Shown in pieces: positions 43,198 through 54,492 of a DNA stretch of 64,000 bases. The stretch is from positions 3,479,692 to 3,543,691 of the forward strand of contig NZ_LT575472.1 of the NCBI RefSeq assembly GCF_900086595.1, read 5' to 3'. Origin of the DNA: Clostridium nigeriense. Its GTDB lineage: Bacteria > Bacillota > Clostridia > Clostridiales > Clostridiaceae. Under the pieces are notes generated by a model. The model searched no databases and was not told the origin of the DNA. It saw only the letters and a list, made by a program, of their open reading frames with translations. The position numbers and the translations under genes are program-made. The stretch's first letter is position 1; every line of letters begins with the position of its first letter.

Positions 43198-44232
43198 TTA
43201 TTCAATTAAACTAATTTCATTGTCCATTAAATTTGGTTCCAATTTATCTAAATATCCTAAAACCTTGCCTGTTCCTTCTGCTACTGCCTCAATAGAATTA
43301 TTTGCAATTTCAACATTAACTCCAGTTTCATGCTCTATTAATTTATCTAATCCATGTAATAAAGAGCCTCCACCAGTCATCAAAATTCCCTTTTCTATAA
43401 TGTCAGCAGCAAGCTCAGGTGGTGTTTTTTCCAATACTGATTTTACACTTTCAACAATTAATGATACAGATTCCTTTAACGCAACATTTATTTCGTCAGA
43501 TGTAATAGAAATTTCATCTGGTAATCCAGTAATTAAATTTCTTCCCCTCATACTTGCAGTTAAATTTCTTGACCCTTTAAATGCTGAACCAATACTAACC
43601 TTCAATTCTTCTGCTGTTTTTTCACCTATCATTATTTTATATTTATTTCTAACATACTTAATTATAGCATCATCGAATGTATCTCCAGCTACTTTTATAG
43701 ATGATCTTACAACTACTCCCCCCAATGATATTACCGCTATATCTGTAGTACCACCACCAATATCAATTACCATAGACCCATTTGGCCTAGTAATATCTAG
43801 TCCTGCTCCAATAGCAGCTGCTAGAGGTTCTTCAATTAAATGTACTTTTTTTGCTCCAGAATTTCTTGCAGCATCAATTACTGCTCTTTTCTCTACTTCT
43901 GTTGCTTGAGATGGAACACAAATCATTACGTTAGGAGCTGTTATTTTACTTTTTCCATATGCTTTTTTTATAAATTCTTTTAACATTTTCTCTGTTATAT
44001 CGTAATCAGATATAACCCCATCCTTTAATGGTCTTACTGCTACAATATTCCCTGGAGTTCTTCCAATCATTTTTCTAGCCTCTTCACCTACAGCAAGTAC
44101 CTTATTATTATTTTTATTTATTGCTACAACTGATGGCTCCTTAAGTATAACACCCTTGCCTTCAGAATAGACTAAAACTGTAGCTGTACCTAAATCAATC
44201 CCTAAATCGCCCCTATTTTTAAAAAACCACAT
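43198..44232 (-). CDS. mbl: MreB-like rod-shape protein Mbl
   Basis: A 344-residue bacterial actin starting MWFFKNRGDLGIDLGTATVL. It has the nucleotide-binding phosphate 1 (GDLGIDLGTATV) and phosphate 2 (MVIDIGGGTTDIAVISLGG) loops and the adenosine motif (GILMTGGGSLLHGL). It polymerises under the membrane to guide cell wall synthesis. The name Mbl rather than MreB comes from its place after spoIIID, as in Bacillus; mreC/D are not adjacent. Confidence 0.92.
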   Translation of the reverse strand: MWFFKNRGDLGIDLGTATVLVYSEGKGVILKEPSVVAINKNNNKVLAVGEEARKMIGRTPGNIVAVRPLKDGVISDYDITEKMLKEFIKKAYGKSKITAPNVMICVPSQATEVEKRAVIDAARNSGAKKVHLIEEPLAAAIGAGLDITRPNGSMVIDIGGGTTDIAVISLGGVVVRSSIKVAGDTFDDAIIKYVRNKYKIMIGEKTAEELKVSIGSAFKGSRNLTASMRGRNLITGLPDEISITSDEINVALKESVSLIVESVKSVLEKTPPELAADIIEKGILMTGGGSLLHGLDKLIEHETGVNVEIANNSIEAVAEGTGKVLGYLDKLEPNLMDNEISLIE

Positions 44233-44394
44233 TCCTTGTTCACTCCTAATCTAAATCTACATAATTTCATAAAACGCTTATTATTTTACAATATTTGCCC
44301 TATTTCTTATTATATATGGAATATGGTAAACCTTCAATATTTTTGTATTTATTTTCACTTTAAAATAATTTTTATTTAAAATATAAAAAAATTT

Positions 44395-44649
44395 CTATTG
44401 ATCTGCAGCTTTATATTTCATTTTAGTGGCTTTTCCACCTCTAATATGTCTTTCAGCTTTATTTAATTCTAATATTGAATGTGTTTCTTTAGCTATTGTT
44501 GGATTTATCTTAGGTAATCTTTCTGTCATATCTTTATGGATTGTACTTTTACTTACACCAAATACTTTTGCAGTTTTTCTAATAGTGTCCTTTGACTCTA
44601 TAATGTATTTTGCTACTTCTAAAACTCTTTCTTCTATATAATCCTTCAA
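44395..44649 (-). CDS. spoIIID: sporulation transcription factor SpoIIID
   Basis: An 84-residue DNA-binding protein. MKDYIEERVLEVAKYIIESK and TIRKTAKVFGVSKSTIHKDM hold its helix-turn-helix, and NKAERHIRGGKATKMKYK is the basic C-terminal tail that contacts the minor groove. It turns mother-cell genes on and off in the sigma-E regulon. The length is normal. It sits between spoIIQ-like and mbl, the standard order. Confidence 0.97.
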   Translation of the reverse strand: MKDYIEERVLEVAKYIIESKDTIRKTAKVFGVSKSTIHKDMTERLPKINPTIAKETHSILELNKAERHIRGGKATKMKYKAADQ

Positions 44650-44730
44650 AAATATTACCTCCTCTTAAAAATAAAATCTGATTTTATCTTTAGATTATCA
44701 GCCACTATTTAATGACTGATAATCTATTAA

Positions 44731-45444
44731 TTACTCTTCCTTAAATGTAAAATATGCTGTTGGGTCAAGATCTTTTCCGTAAGAATCTTGTACTTGAATA
44801 CTCAAGTGGTCACCAAACTCATTATTAGTAAATATTTTAGAGCTATTTCCAACAGTTCCAATAACAGTTTCCTCTGTTACTCTATCTCCTACATTTACCT
44901 TTATATCATTTGATAAATTACTATACTTTGTATATAAACCATTTGCATGAGCAATAACTACATAATTACCCTCTTCTACTTTGCTTGAAACTTCCTTTAC
45001 TTCTCCTACAGCTGCAGCTTTAACTTCGCTTCCTACAGCCGCACTAATATCAATTCCCCTTATATTTCTGCTAGTTCCATCAGACATTAATTGAGGTTTT
45101 GGATATGTATATCCTCTTGAAACTACCCCATCTATAGGATTAGAAAATACTACTTCAGTATTAGTACCTGCTGAAACATTTACATCACTTTCTTGTTGTG
45201 CCAATTCATTATCAGAATTTTCTTCTACTCTTTCAGCATTTTGCTTTTTAACCTCTGAAGTTTCATTCTCATTAATATTTAAAGTAAATTCACTTTGTGC
45301 CTTATTGCTTTCTTCTAATGATTTATTTCTCTTAGTAGTTACAATCGCAACAGTAGCAATTACGCATAAACAAAGGAATAATACTAAATAAAAGCCCTCC
45401 TTTCTAAAAAAGTCTTTTACCTTATCTTTTTTGTTTACATGCAT
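44731..45444 (-). CDS. spoIIQ: SpoIIQ-like M23 domain sporulation protein
   Basis: A 237-residue protein with an N-terminal membrane anchor (YLVLFLCLCVIATVAIVT), a Glu/Asn-rich linker and a C-terminal LytM domain (NPIDGVVSRGYTYPKP to DHLSIQVQDSYGKDLDP). SpoIIQ in the forespore membrane joins SpoIIIAH to form the engulfment channel. The zinc ligands of active endopeptidases are partly gone: the HxxxD position reads IRGID and the HxH reads HLS. It therefore probably has a structural role. Position between spoIID and spoIIID supports the name. Confidence 0.88.
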   Translation of the reverse strand: MHVNKKDKVKDFFRKEGFYLVLFLCLCVIATVAIVTTKRNKSLEESNKAQSEFTLNINENETSEVKKQNAERVEENSDNELAQQESDVNVSAGTNTEVVFSNPIDGVVSRGYTYPKPQLMSDGTSRNIRGIDISAAVGSEVKAAAVGEVKEVSSKVEEGNYVVIAHANGLYTKYSNLSNDIKVNVGDRVTEETVIGTVGNSSKIFTNNEFGDHLSIQVQDSYGKDLDPTAYFTFKEE

Positions 45445-45571
45445 ATCAACACCTCCTTTTTGTATTCTTGCCCTTTATAGTAAATTAATACAATTTCAAA
45501 AAGATTTGTTTTCATCAAATTTCTACATTTACCAACATTAATTTATATGTATTAATATTTTCTATTTATAT

Positions 45572-45614
45572 AAAAAGAGTGTAGAAAAAATCATTAATTA
45601 TCTTTTCTACACTC
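45572..45614 (-). terminator. terminator of spoIID
   Basis: GAGTGTAGAAAA pairs with TTTTCTACACTC (45577-45614), followed by TTTTTA on the minus strand. Confidence 0.85.
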
Positions 45615-45674
45615 ATATTTAATAGCAAAACACTAACAATATATTATTTACTGTTTGTAACTACTATTTATTTT

Positions 45675-46694
45675 TTATTCCTTAAATTTTATTACTTTTA
45701 AATCAATTCCCTTATAATAGTGCTTTAATATTTCCTCATAATTAGATCCGCTTTTAGCCATAACATTTGCTCCCCATTGGCTCATTCCGACCCCATGACC
45801 ATACCCCTTGCATTTAAATAATATCTGATCATTACTTATTGTGTATTCAAAGTTAGTTGAATTTAATCCGAAGGATAATCTAAAATCTAAGCCCTTAACC
45901 TTTGTTTGTCCAAGCCTTATTTCTTTAATTCCTCCTGCACTACTCCTACTTATTATTTCTATATTGCCTTGTAAATTCTCTACTGTTAATTCTGCTTCAG
46001 GATATTTTTCATTTACTTTATTAACAAATTCATTTATATTAAACGGGATTTCTGATTCATATTTAGGTGCTATTTCCTCCCCTTTACTCTCTGTAGAAAC
46101 AAGATATGGAACATCATTTGAAAAAACATCTACAGCATTTTCTGTCATTCCAGAACTAGTTGAGAAAAATTGTGGATATAAAACTAATTGATTATTATAT
46201 GTTAGAACTTTCCCTTTAGTCTCATCTACTGCCTTTGATATTTTATCCCAATTTTCTGTAGCCTTATCTTCCCATTTTTCTAATCTACTTACTTTACTTA
46301 TATAAACTTGGCAATGAGTTGTGTCACAAACATCTCCTCCCTTTGCTATATCACAAGGTCTAGATCTTTTAGACATAATATAAGTTCTTGCGGCAACAGC
46401 TTGTGCTTTTAATGCTTCATCACTGAAACTAGCTGGCATCTCTCCTGAAACTACACTCTTCACATAATCTTCAATAGGAACTTCTTCCATTCTATCTTCT
46501 TTAGTAATGTACACTTTAATATTTTCACTCCCATTTATGGTTATTAAATTATTATTTTCACTTATACTAGATGAATTATCTTCTTCACTACTAGCCTTTA
46601 CTGGCATAGATTTAATAATAATCATTGGTGCTACTATCATAAAAATTAATATTAGAATACTAAAAAATAAAGTATATGGAAATTGCTTCCTCAT
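45675..46694 (-). CDS. spoIID: stage II sporulation protein D (lytic transglycosylase)
   Basis: A 339-residue membrane-anchored enzyme (MRKQFPYTLFFSILILIFMI). The catalytic domain includes VPIEDYVKSVVSGEMPASF with its key glutamate, ALKAQAVAARTYIMSKR, the disulfide/zinc-type CDIAKGGDVCDTTHCQVY, and GYGHGVGMSQWGANVMAK near the end. SpoIID cuts denuded glycan strands at the leading edge of engulfment together with SpoIIP and SpoIIM. The start has AAGGAGGATAGTT. Confidence 0.95.
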   Translation of the reverse strand: MRKQFPYTLFFSILILIFMIVAPMIIIKSMPVKASSEEDNSSSISENNNLITINGSENIKVYITKEDRMEEVPIEDYVKSVVSGEMPASFSDEALKAQAVAARTYIMSKRSRPCDIAKGGDVCDTTHCQVYISKVSRLEKWEDKATENWDKISKAVDETKGKVLTYNNQLVLYPQFFSTSSGMTENAVDVFSNDVPYLVSTESKGEEIAPKYESEIPFNINEFVNKVNEKYPEAELTVENLQGNIEIISRSSAGGIKEIRLGQTKVKGLDFRLSFGLNSTNFEYTISNDQILFKCKGYGHGVGMSQWGANVMAKSGSNYEEILKHYYKGIDLKVIKFKE

Positions 46695-46787
46695 AACTAT
46701 CCTCCTTTTTACGTAATACATTTAAATATATGTTTAAAATACTCAAATATACTTTAAGCTTTAATTTTTATGTTAAGTAAGAAAAAA

Positions 46788-46852
46788 AGATAAATATTGT
46801 ATTCCTTACTCCGTCGCATTCGCTCCAAGTCAACCTCATACAATATTTATCT
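46788..46852. repeat. stem-loop repeat, copy A
   Basis: Arms AGATAAATATTGTAT and ATACAATATTTATCT are perfect complements around a 35-base loop containing CTCCGTCGCATTCGCTCCAA. The loop, not the arms, recurs at 49044-49073. It lies between spoIID and murA. Confidence 0.6.
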
Positions 46853-46904
46853 CTTAACAAACTGAAGGTAATTATTACTTACTCATTAAAATATTGTAAA
46901 AATT

Positions 46905-46932
46905 AAAAAACTTAGATTTATCTAAGTTTTTT
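46905..46932 (-). terminator. terminator of murA
   Basis: AAAAAACTTAGA/TCTAAGTTTTTT around TTTA; T-runs on both strands. Confidence 0.85.
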
Positions 46933-46973
46933 AAATAGGTTGTTATAGTAATAAAATTTATTTTAAAGTTTTA

Positions 46974-48233
46974 TTATTTATCAACCCTATATATATTTGC
47001 CCCTAGGCCTCTAAACTTTTCTTCTATATCCACATATCCTCTGTCTATGTGATATAAATCGCTAATTTCAGTTTTACCTTGTGCAACTAACCCTGCTAAT
47101 ATCATTGCTGCTCCTGCTCTTAAATCAGTTGCCTTTACATCACACCCAGTTAAAGATCCAACGCCTTCTATTATGGCAGTTCTTCCATCAATTTTAATAT
47201 TTGCACCCATTCTAACAAGTTCTGCTACATGCATAAATCTATTTTCAAATACTGTCTCTGTTATTATACTTGATCCTTTTGTAACAGCTAATAAAGCCAT
47301 CATTTGTGCTTGCATGTCTGTAGGAAAACCAGGATAAGGAAGAGTTTTTATATCTACTGGTGATTTTACTCCAGTTCCATCTACTAAAATTTTATTTTCT
47401 CCAAGATTTTCAAACTTCACACCACATTCTTTTAATTTTTCTATAGTTGGTCTCAAATGATCTTCATTGGCTCCATTTATAGTTATCTTACTATTTGTTA
47501 TTGCTGCTGCTACCATAAATGTGCCAGCTTCAACCCTATCATATATTGGTTTATACTCTACTCCCTTTAAAGAGTCTACTCCTTCTATAGTAATTTTCCC
47601 TACTCCAGCTCCATGAATCTTAGCTCCCATGGAATTTAAAAAATTTGCTAAATCCCATATTTCTGGTTCTTCAGCTGCATTTTCTATAATAGTTGTTCCT
47701 TCAGCTAAAACAGCTGCCATTAAAATATTTTCAGTTGCACCTACAGATGGAAAATCCAAATATATTCTATTTCCTATTAACTTCTTTCCCTTAGCTTCTA
47801 CATAACCATGCTCTGTTTCTATTTCTGCACCTAAAAGTTTAAAACCCTTTAAATGTAAATCTATAGGCCTACTACCTATATTACATCCACCAGGCATTGA
47901 TATTCTACATCTACCGAATCTTGAGAGCATAGGTCCCATTATTAAAAAAGATGCTCTCATCTTTCTAATTAATTCACTATTTAAATTTACTTCTGCTAAA
48001 TTTGATGTATTTATCTTCAGATCACCATTTACAGTACTTTCAATATTACAATTCATACCTGATAACAAATCAGTTAAAACCACTACATCTTCCAACATAG
48101 GTGCATTTTTTATAACTATGTCATTTGGATTTAAAATACTTGCAACTATTATAGGTAAAACAGAATTTTTAGCTAAACTAACATTCACTTCACCCCTTAG
48201 TTTATTACCACCTTCAACTATAATTTTTTCCAT
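46974..48233 (-). CDS. murA: UDP-N-acetylglucosamine 1-carboxyvinyltransferase
   Basis: A 419-residue EPSP-synthase-fold enzyme of the first committed step of peptidoglycan synthesis, transferring enolpyruvate from PEP. It shows K22-N23 (SLAKNSVLP), the catalytic and fosfomycin-target cysteine C117 (MPGGCNIGSRPIDLHLKG) and the RVEAGTFMVAAAITN segment. The ATG at 48233 has GGAGGATAAT; the frame begins twelve bases earlier. Its position beside ywmB and spoIID matches the Bacillus murAA locus. A second paralogue may exist elsewhere. Confidence 0.96.
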   Translation of the reverse strand: MEKIIVEGGNKLRGEVNVSLAKNSVLPIIVASILNPNDIVIKNAPMLEDVVVLTDLLSGMNCNIESTVNGDLKINTSNLAEVNLNSELIRKMRASFLIMGPMLSRFGRCRISMPGGCNIGSRPIDLHLKGFKLLGAEIETEHGYVEAKGKKLIGNRIYLDFPSVGATENILMAAVLAEGTTIIENAAEEPEIWDLANFLNSMGAKIHGAGVGKITIEGVDSLKGVEYKPIYDRVEAGTFMVAAAITNSKITINGANEDHLRPTIEKLKECGVKFENLGENKILVDGTGVKSPVDIKTLPYPGFPTDMQAQMMALLAVTKGSSIITETVFENRFMHVAELVRMGANIKIDGRTAIIEGVGSLTGCDVKATDLRAGAAMILAGLVAQGKTEISDLYHIDRGYVDIEEKFRGLGANIYRVDK

Positions 48234-48254
48234 ATTATCCTCCATTATAAATTG

Positions 48255-48902
48255 TTAGTATGTTATGAATATCACTGGTGTTCCTAGAATTAAATATTCT
48301 TCTCCATTATAGGTCATAAAAGAAAAATTAATTTTATCTCCATTTATTAACCTTCCTTTACCAACCATCCCATTAATAATACTTAATTCCTCCAGAGTTC
48401 CTTTTTTTATATTGTTCTTTAGTAGATCTAAAAGATTCTGCTTTTGCTCTTCTATTATTTTTACCTTTATAAAATTAAAATATTTTATATTTTCTGCTGC
48501 AAAATATTGTATTTGTTCTAGTTCTTTCTTAATTTGATTAGTTGTACATTCTATTCTATTATTTGTATAAGTAATTTGTACTTTCGTTTCATTATCTTCC
48601 TTCCATGCTAGTACATTAATTTCTCTATAATCATCATTAAAGAAAATTTTATTATCAATAATATAAATATCTTCTTTAAATAGTTTCTCTAAATTATTTT
48701 TAATTATAAGTAACTCGTTTTTTAAATTATTTTTTGAATCATATTCTACCCTAATGCCATTTTCTATAAAGTCTCCAGCACTAATCACTTTATTCTCTAA
48801 AAAATAAAAATTATCTGAATTAAGTTCAGATTTTGCTGGAATTGTTCCAATAATTAAAGAAAAAAAGGCTATCATAGGTAGTATTTTCAATATCCTTCTC
48901 AT
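48255..48902 (-). CDS. ywmB: YwmB family secreted protein
   Basis: A 215-residue protein with signal peptide (MRRILKILPMIAFFSLIIGT) and a YwmB/DUF1779 (TATA-box-binding-like) domain: EYDSKNNLKNELLIIKNNLE, then GKGRLINGDKINFSFMTYNG. Its role is unknown, but it is conserved between the ATP synthase operon and murA in spore formers, as here. It is probably extracytoplasmic. Confidence 0.82.
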   Translation of the reverse strand: MRRILKILPMIAFFSLIIGTIPAKSELNSDNFYFLENKVISAGDFIENGIRVEYDSKNNLKNELLIIKNNLEKLFKEDIYIIDNKIFFNDDYREINVLAWKEDNETKVQITYTNNRIECTTNQIKKELEQIQYFAAENIKYFNFIKVKIIEEQKQNLLDLLKNNIKKGTLEELSIINGMVGKGRLINGDKINFSFMTYNGEEYLILGTPVIFITY

Positions 48903-49035
48903 ATTCCCCCTACCTTTCTCTTTTAATTATTGTCCATTTTTTTTATTTTATTCAAAAAATAATAGTCATATTATAATATATAAAAATAGTTGAAATTTGT
49001 GATTAATTGTCATTACTATGATAATTTCATATGTA

Positions 49036-49082
49036 TAATTTTGTTATTCCGTCACATTCGCTCTAAATCATCCAAAATTAAT
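49036..49082. repeat. stem-loop repeat, copy B
   Basis: Short arms TAATTTTG/CAAAATTA flank a loop with TTCCGTCACATTCGCTCTAA. The 30-base loop core matches copy A in 25 positions, and four of the five differences are transitions. The rest of the 48903-49193 gap has no gene. Confidence 0.5.
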
Positions 49083-49152
49083 AGTGATACTTATTAAGTA
49101 AATTACAAAAAAATTATTAATAGGGTTACATTTTTATATTTTCCTAAAAAGT

Positions 49153-49192
49153 AAAAAAAGAAATAAAGAAGACTTAAGTCCTCCTTATTTCT
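49153..49192 (-). terminator. terminator of the ATP synthase operon
   Basis: A long, slightly imperfect stem (AGAAATAAAGAAGACTT/AAGTCCTCCTTATTTCT), then a T-run on the minus strand, directly behind atpC. Confidence 0.85.
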
Positions 49193-49193
49193 T

Positions 49194-49601
49194 TTAATCA
49201 TTTATACTTATAGTGCTAATTCTAGCATTTGCTCTTGCTAATGCCCTTTTAGCTCTTTCTATATCTATGTTATTATTATTTTCTTTTAATCTTTTTTCAG
49301 CTCTTTCCTTTGATTTTAAAGCTCTCTCCCTATCTATATCTGCACTTCTTTCAGCTGCATCACAACAAAACTTTATTTCATTGTTCTTAATATATACAAT
49401 TCCAGATGAAGTAAATACCTCTTCTCTTGTACTACCATTAACTATCGTAGTTGTTGTTGGAACCGTACTAGTAATTATAGGGGCATGATTAGACTTAAAT
49501 TCCACCTTACCATCTTTAGTAGATGTAATTAATGCTTCTCCTTCGAACTCAATAGGTTCCTTTCCTGAAGTAACTATAGTTATTTTAAAAGTTTTACTCA
49601 T
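49194..49601 (-). CDS. atpC: F-type ATP synthase subunit epsilon
   Basis: A 135-residue protein. The N-terminal beta-sandwich begins MSKTFKITIVTSGKEPIEFE, with VEFKSNHAPIITSTVPTTTT, and a C-terminal helical pair (RERALKSKERAEKRLKENNN, RAKRALARANARISTI) can brake rotation. It is the last gene of the operon. Length is normal. Confidence 0.95.
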   Translation of the reverse strand: MSKTFKITIVTSGKEPIEFEGEALITSTKDGKVEFKSNHAPIITSTVPTTTTIVNGSTREEVFTSSGIVYIKNNEIKFCCDAAERSADIDRERALKSKERAEKRLKENNNNIDIERAKRALARANARISTISIND

Positions 49602-49612
49602 AGCTTCATCCC

Positions 49613-51016
<1,404 letters not shown>

Positions 51017-51019
51017 TTA

Positions 51020-51871
51020 CTATTTTTGAGCCTCTGCCCCACCTACAATTTCAGATATTTCTTGAGTTATCATTCCTTGTCTTATTCTATTATACTTAAG
51101 ATTTAAGGCTTGTAGGATATCATTGGCATTTTGAGTTGCTCCATCCATTGCAGTCATTCTAGCATTTTGCTCACTAACTTTTGAATGTAACATAGCTCTT
51201 CTTATTTTACATTTAAAATATATATCTAAACTTGAATTTAAAACCTCTTCTACACTAGGCTCTATTAAAAATTGTTCTGATTTTTCTCTTTTTATTTCTA
51301 ATGGAAATAATCTCTCTATTTTAACCTCTTGCTTAATTGGAGATTTAAACTCTGTAAATACAAGATTAACCTCTCCAACTTCCTTATTATTAAACATGAA
51401 TAATGCATCATCATATATAGCTCTAACTTCTTTAATAGTAGGTATATCTGGAATTTCTACATATTCTTTAATAGTATCAAATCCATACTTTCTCATATAG
51501 GAAATTCCCTTAGCTCCTACAATTACTATTCTAGCTGAGCCCTTATCTTTGATTAAATCATTTAAGCTGTTAGCTACATTTCCATTAAAGCCTCCACAAA
51601 GGCCTGTATCTGAAGCCATAACAATATATAGCTTATCTAAATCATTAGAATTCGTATTAAAGAAGGAACTTTCATAACTTTCTGGTAATGCTGACATTAA
51701 ATTCTCTACTATTTCTTCACTTAATTTATAATATTCCTCATTATCATTTAGTTCTTTCCTTGCTTTTCTAAGTTTAGAAGTGGCTACAAGATTCATAGCT
51801 TTTGTTATCTTTCTTGTACTTTCAACCGACTTTATTCTTCTCTTAATATCTATAAGTCCTGCTGCTCCCAA
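51020..51871 (-). CDS. atpG: F-type ATP synthase subunit gamma
   Basis: A 283-residue rotor shaft. The N-terminal helix is LIDIKRRIKSVESTRKITKA (then MNLVATSKLRKAR). The central Rossmann-like part holds SDTGLCGGFNGNV, and the C-terminal helix is EQNARMTAMDGATQNANDIL. It couples c-ring rotation to the alpha3beta3 head. Confidence 0.97.
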   Translation of the reverse strand: MGAAGLIDIKRRIKSVESTRKITKAMNLVATSKLRKARKELNDNEEYYKLSEEIVENLMSALPESYESSFFNTNSNDLDKLYIVMASDTGLCGGFNGNVANSLNDLIKDKGSARIVIVGAKGISYMRKYGFDTIKEYVEIPDIPTIKEVRAIYDDALFMFNNKEVGEVNLVFTEFKSPIKQEVKIERLFPLEIKREKSEQFLIEPSVEEVLNSSLDIYFKCKIRRAMLHSKVSEQNARMTAMDGATQNANDILQALNLKYNRIRQGMITQEISEIVGGAEAQK

Positions 51872-51907
51872 GTTTCCACCTCCTAAAGAATTGCATAGCT
51901 TTTTAGG

Positions 51908-53422
51908 CTATGCATCTTGTAAGAATAATTTCTTAAACTCTACAATAGAATTTTCTAATTCTGATTTTATTTCATCAGTTAAAGTCTTAACTTCAACTAT
52001 TTTTCTTAATAGATCCCTATTGTGAGTATCCATATATTCTAAAAGTTCACTTTCAAATCTTCTAACATCATTAACTTTGATATCTGATAAGAAATCATTA
52101 ACTATAGCGTAAAGAATTACTATTTGTTTTTCTACATCCATAGGAGAATATTGATCTTGTTTTAAAACTTCTACTAATCTCTTACCTTTTTCAAGTCTCT
52201 TCTTAGAATCTTTATCTAAATCAGATCCAAATTGTGCAAAAGATTCAAGTTCTCTATATTGAGCTAACTCTAATCTTAAAGTACCAGAAACTTGTTTCAT
52301 CGCTTTTATTTGAGCGTTTCCTCCAACTCTCGATACAGATATACCGGCATTTACTGCTGGTCTTTGTCCTGAATGGAATAAATCTGATTCTAGGAATATT
52401 TGTCCATCTGTAATTGAAATAACATTGGTTGGAATATATGCAGTTACGTCTCCAGCTAATGTTTCAATTATTGGTAAGGCCGTTAATGATCCTCCACCAT
52501 TTTCTTTAGATAGCTTTGCAGCTCTTTCTAAAAGTCTTGAATGGATATAGAATACATCTCCTGGATATGCTTCTCTGCCTGGTGGTCTTCTAAGTAATAG
52601 TGACATTGTTCTATAAGCTACTGCGTGCTTAGAAAGATCATCATATATTATTAATACATCTTTTCCCTTATGCATGAAATATTCACCCATACTACATCCA
52701 GCGTATGGAGCTAAATATTGAAGTGGTGCTGATTCTGAAGCTGTACCACCTACTATTATTGAGTAATCTAATGCTCCAAATTCTTCTAATGTATTAACTA
52801 TATTTGCAACAGTAGATTGCTTTTGTCCAATTGCAACGTAAATACAAATTACATCCTTACCTTTTTGATTTAATATTGTATCTACTGCAATAGCAGTTTT
52901 ACCTGTTTGTCTATCTCCAATTATAAGTTCTCTTTGACCTTTTCCTATAGGTATCATGGAATCTATAGCCTTTATACCTGTTTGTAAAGGTTCATTAACA
53001 GAGCTTCTATCTATAATACTTGGAGCTGGAACTTCTATTGGTCTATATCCTGCATTATTAATAGGGCCTTTTCCATCTATAGGTTCTCCTAAAGAATTAA
53101 CTACTCTTCCAAGTAATTCTTCTCCTACAGGGACTTCTACTATCTTATTAGTTCTTTTTACTATATCTCCTTCTCTAATGCCTTCTTCTGATCCTAAAAG
53201 AACACAACCTACGTTATCTTGTTCTAGATTTAGAGCCATACCAAAAACATTATTTGGGAATTCTAATAATTCACCTTCCATACAATCATCTAAGCCGTAA
53301 ACTCTAGCAATACCATCACCAATTTGAATGATAGTACCTGAATCTACAGTTTTAATTTCTTTTTCGTATCTTTCAATTTCTTTTTTAATTATGGAAGTTA
53401 TTTCTTCAGGCTTAATATTCAT
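51908..53422 (-). CDS. atpA: F-type ATP synthase subunit alpha
   Basis: A 504-residue regulatory nucleotide-binding subunit starting [20 protein letters not shown]. Walker A is [18 protein letters not shown] (about 162-179), Walker B is [18 protein letters not shown], and the [20 protein letters not shown] signature follows. It alternates with beta in the head. Confidence 0.98.
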   Translation of the reverse strand: MNIKPEEITSIIKKEIERYEKEIKTVDSGTIIQIGDGIARVYGLDDCMEGELLEFPNNVFGMALNLEQDNVGCVLLGSEEGIREGDIVKRTNKIVEVPVGEELLGRVVNSLGEPIDGKGPINNAGYRPIEVPAPSIIDRSSVNEPLQTGIKAIDSMIPIGKGQRELIIGDRQTGKTAIAVDTILNQKGKDVICIYVAIGQKQSTVANIVNTLEEFGALDYSIIVGGTASESAPLQYLAPYAGCSMGEYFMHKGKDVLIIYDDLSKHAVAYRTMSLLLRRPPGREAYPGDVFYIHSRLLERAAKLSKENGGGSLTALPIIETLAGDVTAYIPTNVISITDGQIFLESDLFHSGQRPAVNAGISVSRVGGNAQIKAMKQVSGTLRLELAQYRELESFAQFGSDLDKDSKKRLEKGKRLVEVLKQDQYSPMDVEKQIVILYAIVNDFLSDIKVNDVRRFESELLEYMDTHNRDLLRKIVEVKTLTDEIKSELENSIVEFKKLFLQDA

Positions 53423-53432
53423 ACCTTCACCT

Positions 53433-53972
53433 CTATTCTGTTTTAAGCATCAATTCTTTTAGTTCATCCAACTTAGATTTGATTGTTCCATCGATAACAT
53501 CATTATTAACTCTTACGTAAATTCCACCTAGAATACTTTCGTCAATAATTTGTTCTAATATAATATTTTTATTATATTTTTTCTCTAATGTTTCTATTAG
53601 TTTTTCAAACTCTTCTTTACTCAAAGGAACTGTTGTTTTTACAATACCATTTAGAGTATTTTTTCTCTCTAAATCTATTTTTTCCATTTCCTCTAATTTT
53701 TCTCTTAAATATAGTATTCTATCTTTTTCTATAAGAATTAATAAAAATGATAGTAATTCTTCGTCAATATGACCTTTAAAAATATTAATAAAAGTTCTTT
53801 TCTTTTTTTTAGTACTAATTTGAGGGTGCTTAATTACTTCGTAGAATTCTTTATTTGTATCTATAAGATTACAGATTTCTCTTAAGTCTTGTAGATATTG
53901 TTGAACTTTCCCTTTTTCTTCTGCCACTTCATATAAAGCCAGTGCATATCTACGGTCTAAATATTCATACAT
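53433..53972 (-). CDS. atpH: F-type ATP synthase subunit delta
   Basis: A 179-residue stator protein. An N-terminal helical domain ([20 protein letters not shown]) binds alpha. The C-terminal [20 protein letters not shown] and [20 protein letters not shown] are the family signature. It abuts atpF, sharing one base. Confidence 0.95.
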   Translation of the reverse strand: MYEYLDRRYALALYEVAEEKGKVQQYLQDLREICNLIDTNKEFYEVIKHPQISTKKKKRTFINIFKGHIDEELLSFLLILIEKDRILYLREKLEEMEKIDLERKNTLNGIVKTTVPLSKEEFEKLIETLEKKYNKNIILEQIIDESILGGIYVRVNNDVIDGTIKSKLDELKELMLKTE

Positions 53973-54460
53973 TATGAATTACCTACCTTAGTTATAAAGT
54001 CTCCGATTAACTCTCTATTTTTTTCTTCATCTATATTTTTCTCTATAACCTTTTTAGAAAGTTCAATTGCTAAATCGATAGCTTCTTTCTTTAATTGATA
54101 TTCTACTTTTTCTTTTTCTCTATTTATTTCAACTTTTGCTCTTTCAATTATTACTTTAGACTCTTTATTAGCTTCTTCAATTATTTCATCATATATCTTT
54201 TCAGCTTTTTGTTTATGTCTTTCTGTAATTAACTTCCCTTCTTCTCTAGCATTTTTTAATATTCTTTCATTTTCTATAGCCAGCATTCTTGCTTTTTCTG
54301 CTTCTTCTTCAGCATTATCTAATTGTTCATTAATAAGATTTTCTCTCTCATCAATAATAGCTTTAACCTTATTAAAGAAGAAATACTTCAGAATAGCTAA
54401 AAGAATAATAAAGTTAATTATAGTGGCTATAAGGGTACTAGGGTTTATTTCCATTAACAT
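53972..54460 (-). CDS. atpF: F-type ATP synthase subunit b
   Basis: A 162-residue stator stalk. One N-terminal membrane helix (TLIATIINFIILLAILKYFF) is followed by a long charged coiled coil (DNAEEEAEKARMLAIENERI onwards) that dimerises and ties delta to subunit a. The AGGGAGGCAATAGTT ribosome binding site supports the first ATG. Confidence 0.95.
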   Translation of the reverse strand: MLMEINPSTLIATIINFIILLAILKYFFFNKVKAIIDERENLINEQLDNAEEEAEKARMLAIENERILKNAREEGKLITERHKQKAEKIYDEIIEEANKESKVIIERAKVEINREKEKVEYQLKKEAIDLAIELSKKVIEKNIDEEKNRELIGDFITKVGNS

Positions 54461-54492
54461 AACTATTGCCTCCCTTCTGGAGCCCTAAGACA

